Shown here piece by piece: positions 36,837 through 43,671 of a stretch of 43,671 bases of DNA (position 1 is its first letter; every line of letters begins with the position of its first letter). This DNA is from Cupriavidus sp. UYMMa02A (GTDB lineage Bacteria; Pseudomonadota; Gammaproteobacteria; Burkholderiales; Burkholderiaceae): positions 1 through 43,671 of the forward strand of contig LRMT01000050.1 of the NCBI GenBank assembly GCA_001725945.1, given 5' to 3'. The notes beneath the pieces were generated by a model that was not told the origin of the DNA, did not search any database, and saw only the letters and a list, made by a program, of their open reading frames with translations. The position numbers were made by a program, and so were the translations under genes.

Positions 36837-37875
36837 TTAGCGCCACGCGCGCCGATGACGGGTGTCCCTGATACGATTATTTCCATTGACAAGATCACAC
36901 AATTTGCCACAATGATCAAGCAACATGGTAACGCCAAGCAGTATGGCCAACTGCGCAAAAAATGATGCGGTCCATGTGTACAGGCCTAGCGCTTCAAGGT
37001 TGGTACGACGGCAGAACTGACAAGATAGTTGAATCCGAGAATCGGCATTGTATGAGTCCCTAGCCAACGAAATGAACTTATGCCTGGCATGATCCTGGAA
37101 ATCTGTGCGAATGTAAATGCGCCCGATAGCGCCGTAACAATATTGCCTACAACTGAAAGAGAATCTTCGCCAAAAGCATTATCGGACATGCTAATATGAC
37201 CAAAGTTCGCAAAGAGCAACAAAACCCATATCGCGCAAGAAATTGTAGTTGGCACGATAGCTTTACTTGACTTGACCGCGCAAAAATACATCGCATCGAC
37301 TCGCCTTATGAGAGCCCCTAGCCCAAAAAAAAAAACGCAGCGGGCATTGCGATATGTAAATCGAATGGAATGAAGGGCGTTTCACGGCAGACAGAGAAAC
37401 CAATTCCGCCGATAACAAGAAGTGGAACAGCTGGGTCTCTTCCTGAAAATCGCGTCAAAACTACGGCTAAGATCTCTAGACTGAATAGACAGAAAAGAAA
37501 CCAAAGTGGTGTGCTTAGAAAATTTCCGTCGGGGCGAGGGAAGCCAATGGCCGTTCCTATCAACAACTCGACGAATTCAGCATACTTGACCTTCCCCAGA
37601 AGCAACATCGCAATAAACGGCAATCCACATATCGCACCCATCACCCATGCTGGGATGACCAAACGGTGGAATTTTTCTCGCACAGAACAGATCGCGTCTG
37701 CCCTCGCTTTGCTGGAATTAAAGAGGAAGCCGGACAGGATGAAGAACGCCGGCATGTGGAACGAGTACACGTATCGATGGATTTCGCTAGGCAATCCTCT
37801 CGTATGCCCAAGAACTACGAGAAGGATGCACAACCCGCGATATGTGTCAATGACTCCGTTACGTTTATCCACCAT
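36837..37875 (-). pseudogene. Membrane acyltransferase (acyltransferase-3/fucose 4-O-acetylase-like) with poly-T frameshift
   Basis: An integral membrane O-acyltransferase. It starts at 37875 (MVDKRNGVIDTYRGLCILLV) behind GGGAGG, with LVVLGHTRG (catalytic His) and YSFHMPAFFILSGFLFNSSK. The frame reads into an 11-T run (A run at 37325-37335 on the plus strand), giving FFFLG and a TAG. With 12 T the protein continues GALIRRVDAMYFCAV and then IWVLLLFANFGHISM through FRWLGTHTMPILGFNYLVSS. A second indel near 36990 precedes LEALGLYTWTASFFAQLAIL and a stop near 36837. About 345 residues when repaired. The AT-rich composition suggests recent acquisition. Likely acts on a surface glycan. Confidence 0.78.
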
Positions 37876-38915
37876 TTTAATCCTCCCATTTTTGAAAAAA
37901 TTTGAATGCGGAACTTTATTCCGACGAGAACCAACATAGCGAGTTACAGATAACGTACTGATCGGATCTACGCTGTTTCGCGACGTTCATTTCGTAATGT
38001 CCAAAGCACTTTATTCGGCCTATGTGAAGCGCCAGTGCTTGTCGATTCTTTCTCATCCACGCTTCATCATTCATTTATACGTAATCCTCTTCGATCCGCT
38101 GCATTATTGCCTCAGCGCGGGATGCTTAACTTTGGGGACTCGCAAACATTTCGTGAAATCAATTGTTTCGATGCCATTCATCCACAAATTCGATGCTTTT
38201 GCTCCTCCATAGCGGGCTTCTCCAAGTACGGGCGCGGTTCATCGACCGGGTTCGCGTCGATCTAGCCAATCGCTCGCAGCACGACCGCCCAACCGGGCGG
38301 GTCTCTACCACGCGCTGGCCACTCCTGCGCAACCGAGAGAGTCTGAGTGCCTCTGACAGGGAGCATCAGACGTTGTGCTGCAAGCCAATCAGCCTTTGAG
38401 ACACCGCCTGCATCTTGCGAGACGAACTCTAGCGGATTGTAGTTCTACCGCAGACCGGAGCTTGCGTAGAAGGCCTGCGGACAGTGGAGAGCACAGCGGC
38501 GAGGGAGTACTTCTCGATCAAAATCCGGACGGCGATTCATCGTTGAGCCAAAAAAGCGCCCGACGCGAAGTCGGCGCTATAAGGGACGCATTGTCGGGGG
38601 AGACATACAACCGACTCGGGAGCGCCTGACCAAGCGAGAGATAAAGTCAAATCTGGTGTACGAAGGTATCTACTCCGCGCCTCAAATTTCCCGCCCGTAC
38701 ACCACTTTCGACTTTAGCTCCCAAGCGATCCCGGTAAACATACTAACAGCAGCCCACGAATAGTGTTATCAGATCCTCTCGAATCTTCATTAAGGATTTC
38801 CTGATATGCACCCTAGTGGTTATCGAGGAAAAATGTCCAAGTGGTTTGCGTCCTACATCCGGTCATAGGTAGGGTCGGCTACTGCCTATCGCCTGAGTAT
38901 CGATGGGTAGTGTGT
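37876..38915. other. Gene-poor, AT-rich then mixed region
   Basis: About 1 kb with only short unsupported ORFs. It holds the acyltransferase promoter region and, at 38770-38807, the second copy of the 38-base imperfect repeat. Confidence 0.4.
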
Positions 38916-39228
38916 TGTGGTCAAGTAATTTCGGACAGGCAGATAGGTTGCTTTGCTGCTCGTTTGGCCTCATAGGCGGCGGGCGACAGGTACCCCAGGG
39001 TTGAGTGCAGGCGCACTGGGTTATAGAAGCCAACGATGTACTGGGTGATGTCGCGCTGAGCCTCCGCATGATTGGCATAGCGCCGCTGCCAGACGCGCTC
39101 CATCTTCAGATTCAGGAAGAATCGCTCCATTGGCGCGTTGTCCCAACAATTGCCTTTGCGGCTCATGCTGCAAACAATGCCGTGGCGCGTCAGCAGGGTC
39201 TGATACTCGGCGCTGGCATACTGGGCGG
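38916..39228 (-). mobile_element. IS3-family element, orfB C-terminal half with one terminus
   Basis: The frame reads AQYASAEYQTLLTRHGIVCS, then MSRKGNCWDNAPMERFFLNL (catalytic Glu) and YNPVRLHSTLGYLSPAAYEA, ending PICLSEIT with a stop at 38921. The terminus is TGTGGTCAAGTAATTTCGGA at 38916-38935. The N-terminal half is lost at the IS30 junction. It resembles the other half-element at 40066-40605. Confidence 0.8.
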
Positions 39229-40065
39229 ATTCAACCGGTCGTCGCAACACTAGATTGTCGAACAGATTTTAGATATTCGTCCAAAGCTTCGGCAGGTGTC
39301 TTCCAACCAAGCGTTTTCCGGGGCCTGGTATTCAGTGCATGGGCAACGGCCCGGATCTCTCGAGAGCTCCAACGGGATAGGTCTGTGCCCTTTGGAAAGT
39401 ATTGTCGCAGAAGGCCGTTCGTATTCTCGTTCGTGCCCCGCTGCCATGGACTGTGCGGATCGGCGAAGAATACCTTTACCCCGGACTCGACGGTGAAGCG
39501 AGCGTGATCGGATAGTTCCTTGCCACGATCCCAAGTCAATGACCGCCACAACTGGGCAGGCATGTTGGTGACGGTCTTCTTGAGCGCATTGGCCATCGTG
39601 ACAGCTCCGTAGCCAGCCAGCGCGGGGCCGTTCTTCGTCCGGGGAGTCAACCCATAGCCTTTCTCCCGAGGCAGGTGTACAAGCATGGTGAAACGGCTTG
39701 ATCTCTCCACCAGAGTCCCAATAGCAGATCGGTTCAGGCCGATGATCAGGTCACCCTCCCAATGCCCTGGCACAGCACGATCCTGCGCTTCTGCAGGCCG
39801 GCTAGATATCATCACATCCTCGCTAACGTGCGCCCAGGCCGTGGCTTGTGCCCTGGCCCTTGGTACGCGCAACGCCCGCCCAGTGCGCAGACAACTGACC
39901 AGCTCGCGCTTCAGCGCACCGCGGCCCTGGATATAGAGCGCTTGGTAGATGGCTTCGTGAGATATGCGCATGGATTCGTCATCGGGGAAGTCGATCTGCA
40001 GCCGGTTGGAAATCTGTTCGGGCGACCACCCATTAACCCATTTGCGATCACCGCGATGCGGTTTG

Positions 40066-40067
<2 letters not shown>
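39229..40067 (-). mobile_element. IS30-family transposase, N-terminus truncated
   Basis: The frame continues from the truncation at about 40067 (VNGWSPEQISNRLQIDFPDD) through SMRISHEAIYQALYIQGRGA. The DDE residues lie in VPGHWEGDLIIG (Asp), RSLTWDRGKELSDH (Asp) and QRGTNENTNGLLRQYFPKGT (Glu). It ends LDEYLKSVRQSSVATTG near 39231. The catalytic core is intact, but the helix-turn-helix domain (about 100 residues) is missing, so it is probably inactive. Both sides are IS3 fragments. Confidence 0.85.
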
Positions 40068-40605
<538 letters not shown>

Positions 40606-40671
40606 GTGACCGTGCCTCGATTTCGCGTACAGCAGGAATTTTGTTAATTTCCTGTTTGTACGGAGGGTTGC

Positions 40672-40994
40672 ATGTCAGAAAGGTCAGTGCCGAAACGGCA
40701 ATATACGGACGAATTCAAGGTCGAGGCCGTCAGGCTTGCCGAATCAGTCGGGCAGCATGAGGCTGCGCGCAGGCTTGGGGTGCCAGTGGCGACGTAGGGA
40801 ACTGGATGCGGCGTGGGCGCGAGCCGACGCGTGGCCCGGCGAGTGGTCGCGAAGCGCTCGCGGTACGAACAACTCGCCCGATCAGTGAGCTGGAAGCGGA
40901 GAACAGCCGACTGCGCAAGGAATTGGCCAGTGCGAAGCTGGACATCGAAATTCTGTCAAAAGCGACGGCATACTTCGCGAAGGGGTTGCGGTGA
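40672..40994 (+). pseudogene. IS3 OrfA, one-base deletion
   Basis: MSERSVPKRQYTDEFKVEAV, then AESVGQHEAARRLGVPVAT, TAG, and in the next frame NWMRRGREPT through ISELEAENSRLRKELASAKL and a zipper-like tail to TGA at 40992-40994. The expected ACG-TTA-GGG is ACG-TAG-GG, so one T is missing at about 40797. It overlaps the orfB start. Confidence 0.78.
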
Positions 40995-41852
40995 AGTACG
41001 CCTGGATCGAGACCTACCGCGACCAGTACAGTGTCAGTCGCCTGTGCCGAATGCTTGATGTATCACGCAGCGGCTGTTGCCAGTGGCGTCACCGTGGATC
41101 AAGCAGACGCGCTCAGTCCAATGCAGCGCTGGACACCGCGGTCGCTACCATCCACAGGGCGAGTCGCGGCAGCTACGGCCGTCCTCGTATCGTGCGGCAG
41201 TTGCTTGCCCAGGGCCAGCCGGCAAGCGCCGAACGCGTACGTCGCAGCTTGCAACGCCAGGGGCTGCGTCCGGTCTACAAGCGTCCGTATCGAGTCACGA
41301 CAGATTCGACGCATCGCCTGCCGGTAGCGCCGAATCTGCTTGTTCGTCGTTTCGACGGCTGGCAGCCCAATCAGGCGTGGGTCAGCGACATTACGTTCGT
41401 CAGGACCGGCGAGGGCTGGCTTTATCTGGCGGCCATTCTCGATCTGGCTAGTCGGCGCATCGTGGGCTGGTCGATGTCCGAGCGCATCAACGCGGAGCTT
41501 GTCTGCCAGGAGCTGCGCAGTGCGTGCTGGCAACGCAAACCGCCGCCGGGTTTGCTGTTGCATTCCGACAGGGGGGCAATATGCAAGCCGGGCATACCGG
41601 AAGCTGGCCGCCGGCTTCAGGGCAAACATCTCGATGAGCCGTCGTGCCAATGCATGGGACAACGCCCCGATGGAGAGCTTCTTCAAGACGTTGAAAGTCG
41701 AGAGAATCTATCAGGTTCGCTACGAAACGCGCGCGCAAGCCCGCCTGGACATCGTCGACTGGATCGAGGGCTATTACAATCGACAACGCCTGCATACCTC
41801 GATCGACTTTCTTGCACCTGTCGAGTACGAGGCCGCGTTGATTGCTGCATGA
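40991..41852 (+). pseudogene. IS3 OrfB transposase, G-run frameshift
   Basis: MKYAWIETYRDQYSVSRLCR opens a standard IS3 integrase. The DDE residues are in NQAWVSDITFVRTGEGWLYL (Asp), LLLHSDRG (Asp) and WDNAPMESFFKTLKVERIYQ (Glu). The frame breaks in a run of six G at about 41570-41575, where QYASRAYRKLAAGFRANISM continues in another frame. It ends LAPVEYEAALIAA with TGA at 41850-41852. About 286 residues if repaired. Confidence 0.82.
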
Positions 41853-41914
41853 CTTGCTGTACGCGGAAACGAGGCAGGGTCACATGCCAATTGCCCCTGG
41901 ACAAGCCCAGCGCC

Positions 41915-42160
41915 TCAACCAGCCTTAGGATCGTCGGATGGTGCTCGACGCGGCGTCGCGCCGATCTCGCGCACGGGCTTGGCGGGCGGGACAGCTTCCA
42001 CAATGACCGTCGTCGTCGGACGCGCGCTCGGCTGGATGGTCGAATCACCGGCCGGCGTCAAGCCTGCCGCACGCGTCCTGGCCACGGCTCGCTCAATACC
42101 GCGTGCGACAACGTCTTGACAGCGTTGGCTCATGAGGTAGTGGATCAGTTTCGAAGTCAT
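41915..42160 (-). CDS. Hypothetical protein
   Basis: ATG at 42158-42160 behind GAGGGAAGG gives MTSKLIHYLMSQRCQDVVAR and an 81-residue product with a Pro/Ala/Thr-rich middle. Near the stop another frame reads ILRLVEALGLSRGNWHV, so the protein may once have been longer and been truncated by an indel beside the IS end. No family recognised. Confidence 0.45.
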   Translation of the reverse strand: MTSKLIHYLMSQRCQDVVARGIERAVARTRAAGLTPAGDSTIQPSARPTTTVIVEAVPPAKPVREIGATPRRAPSDDPKAG

Positions 42161-42427
42161 GGCGCCTTCCCTCTGTGGTGAGTGAATACATCATAGCGGG
42201 CTCCGGCGAAGCAAGCCTCGGGATCGCCGGTCCCACGCGGGCGGTCCGGTCATGCCAGACGCACGAGTTCGACTTGCGCTGACTCATCTGACTGTCTCCG
42301 GTCGTGCAAAAAACAGACTGTAGCGTTTGGCTGACATCCGAGTTTGGCTCACGGCCGGTGTGCGAGAATACGCCGCGGCCAAAAGCGGGACTCGCTCCTG
42401 TCGCGACAACACAATGCGGAGACGAGA

Positions 42428-42760
42428 TTGTCCAAAAAGCTACTTGTCGGCCTGGTAACGATGGTACTGGCAACCTCGGCGCTGGCCGGCGAGCGCTACA
42501 CAGAAGTATGGAACCCGCCGGAGGTGCGCCGTTCGGCCGCGAAACTTTCAAAGCCATCGGCACGAAAACCGAAGAAGAGTCGTGTAGGTCCTCTTGCAAC
42601 CGGCCGGACGCGTCGAGTGGCGGAAGTATCCACGTTACGGCCGGCCACGGCGGCAAGGCCGGGCAAGCCGACATTCAACGACATTCCGCGGCAGATGACG
42701 CCAGAGGGCAACGTGCTTCGTGTGGCAGGCGGCCAGTCTAGAGTTGACGTCGGGCGCTGA
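42428..42760 (+). CDS. Small exported basic protein
   Basis: The TTG start at 42428, behind GCGGAGACGAGA, gives LSKKLLVGLVTMVLATSALA, a clear Sec signal peptide with an ALA cleavage site. The mature part is Arg/Lys/Pro-rich (GERYTEVWNPPEVRRSAAKL) and ends GGQSRVDVGR. About 110 residues. It resembles uncharacterised exported proteins of Burkholderiales; no enzymatic motif. Confidence 0.6.
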   Translation: MSKKLLVGLVTMVLATSALAGERYTEVWNPPEVRRSAAKLSKPSARKPKKSRVGPLATGRTRRVAEVSTLRPATAARPGKPTFNDIPRQMTPEGNVLRVAGGQSRVDVGR

Positions 42761-43025
42761 TGCATTTGATACGGTCGCGCCCCCAAATTCTTGGTGGGTC
42801 AATCCTTTGCGAAAGGGATCGGCATTTTCGATAGAAGGGACCTGGTCAGCCTTGCTGCGAGCGGCCGAGGGAAGCCGACGAGACCAACTCACGGAATTCG
42901 TGCGCTCAAACTTTTGGTCCGCCTATCGGGGCATGGCGCTGAGCCTGAATCTGACCGTCCAAATGGCCCAAGAAGACTTGGACTTTTTGATGGCCCGCGA
43001 CCGGGCCTTTCACACCTTGGACTAA
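42720..43025 (+). CDS. Hypothetical protein
   Basis: The open frame contains PNSWWVNPLRKGSAFSIEGT and WSALLRAAEGSRRDQLTEFV and ends DLDFLMARDRAFHTLD. The best coding signal starts near 42760, after the exported protein gene. The GTG at 42720 would overlap that gene, so the start is uncertain. No family recognised. Confidence 0.4.
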   Translation: MWQAASLELTSGADAFDTVAPPNSWWVNPLRKGSAFSIEGTWSALLRAAEGSRRDQLTEFVRSNFWSAYRGMALSLNLTVQMAQEDLDFLMARDRAFHTLD

Positions 43026-43091
43026 CGTGGATCAGCGGCGCAAGCATAGCGAAGGCGAAAGCGCTTCGCAGTCACCTTACTGGCAATCTTC

Positions 43092-43599
43092 ATGGCTTCA
43101 TTTGTGTATGTCTTGATGCATCAGGCGGGGCAGCCTTTCAAGATCGGCAAGGCGGTCGACATCGGGGCGCGCGCGACAGTTGGGACTGACGCGCTTTCAA
43201 ACCCAGCGTAGCTTTGCGCTGCGCTTCGAAAACGAACAGCGATCGCTTGACGCCGAACGCATCCTGCATCGCGTGTTCGCCGACTGGCGTTGCTCGCCCC
43301 AGGAGGTCGCGCAGGCCGACGGTGCAGGCGAGGGCGCCTCGGAGTTCTTTCGCGTGGAATGCTACGAGCGGCTCGTCCACTTCATCCATCAGAATCGGGA
43401 TCTGCTGCTGCAGACCGAGCTAGTGGAGGATGTGTCGGCTTCGCTCAACCGCGCCGGCGACGAGGCGCGACAACAGGCGCGCGAGGCGGCGCAGCGTGCG
43501 CGAGACACCCGGCAGGCGAGACGGGAGCGCGCGCACAGGCCTACGCTGGGCGCGGACAATCATTTTGTCCGGCGTAGCGACAAACATCTTGGCCGGTGA
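43092..43599 (+). pseudogene. GIY-YIG-superfamily (T5orf172/MUG113-like) protein, one frameshift
   Basis: From ATG 43092 the frame reads MASFVYVLMHQAGQPFKIGK and AVDIGARA, a GIY-YIG-like strand pair (F-V-Y-V-L ... F-K-I-G-K) of the T5orf172/MUG113 type. After an indel in the GCGCGCGCG run near 43170, the next frame (from 43180) reads QLGLTRFQTQRSFALRFENE, AERILHRVF and EFFRVECYERLVHFIHQNRD, then a long Arg/Ala-rich helix (RQQAREAAQRARDTRQARRE). The helical tail may bind nucleic acid. About 168 residues if repaired. Confidence 0.65.
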
Positions 43600-43646
43600 C
43601 GGGGATTCGGAGGCGGCGTAGCCGCCGGAGAATTCCCGTCACCGGC
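43592..43646. repeat. Large inverted repeat (hairpin) at the end of the GIY-YIG gene
   Basis: GCCGGTGACGGGGATTC pairs with GAATTCCCGTCACCGGC with one mismatch, and an inner GGCGGC (43612-43617) pairs with GCCGCC (43621-43626) around GTA. The stop codon of the GIY-YIG gene falls inside the left arm. No T run follows, so a classical terminator is not evident; it may be an extragenic palindrome or RNA-stabilising element. Confidence 0.75.
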
Positions 43647-43671
43647 GGCGCCGAGTTGGCCGGGTTCTACG

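Larger units (their letters stand above)
40606..41883 (+). mobile_element. Near-complete IS3-family element with 29-base inverted repeats
   Basis: The terminal inverted repeats are GTGACCGTGCCTCGATTTCG...(40606-40634) and its complement at 41855-41883, matching at about 25 of 29 positions. Element length is 1,278 bases, carrying orfA and orfB. No matching target-site duplication is visible (TTC left, ATG right), and the interrupted IS3 orfB does not resume on the right, so the right flank was rearranged after insertion. Confidence 0.85.

Noticed and set aside
36651..36965. A 104-residue plus-strand ORF
   Set aside because: Overlaps the C-terminal end of the acyltransferase on the other strand and has no ribosome site.

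Overview
The window looks like an accessory, heavily rearranged stretch of a high-GC betaproteobacterium, most likely a Burkholderiales member of the Cupriavidus/Ralstonia/Burkholderia type. The pointers are the toluene/benzene monooxygenase operon, a phasin, a dnaE2 remnant, a CDF metal exporter, and the IS66, IS481, IS5, IS3, IS110, IS4 and IS30 pieces. This is inferred from family recognition by eye; no search was run. The window probably comes from a genomic island or plasmid: it has at least nine IS elements or IS fragments, prophage debris and many broken genes.

Layout. (1) 1-4424, minus strand: a decayed six-gene multicomponent monooxygenase operon (tmoABCDEF type), truncated in tmoF next to a ProQ/FinO-like remnant. 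It has a perfect-spacing sigma-54 promoter at 4511-4525, and an IS66 relic (about 4640-6628) lies just upstream. (2) About 6.6-10.6 kb: prophage-like debris with a C5-methyltransferase tail, small phage-type ORFs, a candidate lipoprotein, and minus-strand queD and folE-like genes of the 7-deazaguanine pathway. (3) 10.6-11.6 kb: a decayed IS481-type transposase. A second sigma-54 promoter (11936-11950) follows, then an acyl-CoA-dehydrogenase-fold flavoprotein and an aldo/keto reductase. (4) 15.6-20.5 kb: a CDF transporter, a dnaE2 remnant, an exported-protein relic, a chimeric IS5/groEL fragment and an intact phasin. (5) 20.6-28.3 kb, minus strand: a compact catabolic operon with an RpiR regulator, a Tat-exported binding protein, an ABC ATPase, two permeases, an M24-fold enzyme and an M81 (MlrC-type) metallopeptidase. 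Stop/start overlaps show tight coupling. It probably imports and hydrolyses a small amide- or peptide-like compound. (6) 28.4-32.5 kb: phage tail/GH16-like fragments, an IS3-type element, an IS110 element and a TetR regulator whose N-terminus is replaced by an IS4 fragment. (7) 32.6-36.0 kb: a giant zinc-ribbon/class III cyclase/AAA/TPR signalling protein, frameshifted three times. (8) 36.1-41.9 kb: a low-GC acyltransferase with an 11-base homopolymer exactly where its frame breaks, then nested IS3 and IS30 elements. (9) 41.9-43.7 kb: small hypotheticals, an exported protein and a GIY-YIG-like gene ending in a large hairpin.

Many otherwise well-conserved genes are broken by one-base indels, mostly deletions and several in homopolymers. 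Either the region is decaying or the sequence carries indel errors. The distinction matters, because tmoA, the cyclase, the binding protein, the acyltransferase and several transposases would each be nearly or fully intact if the indels were errors.
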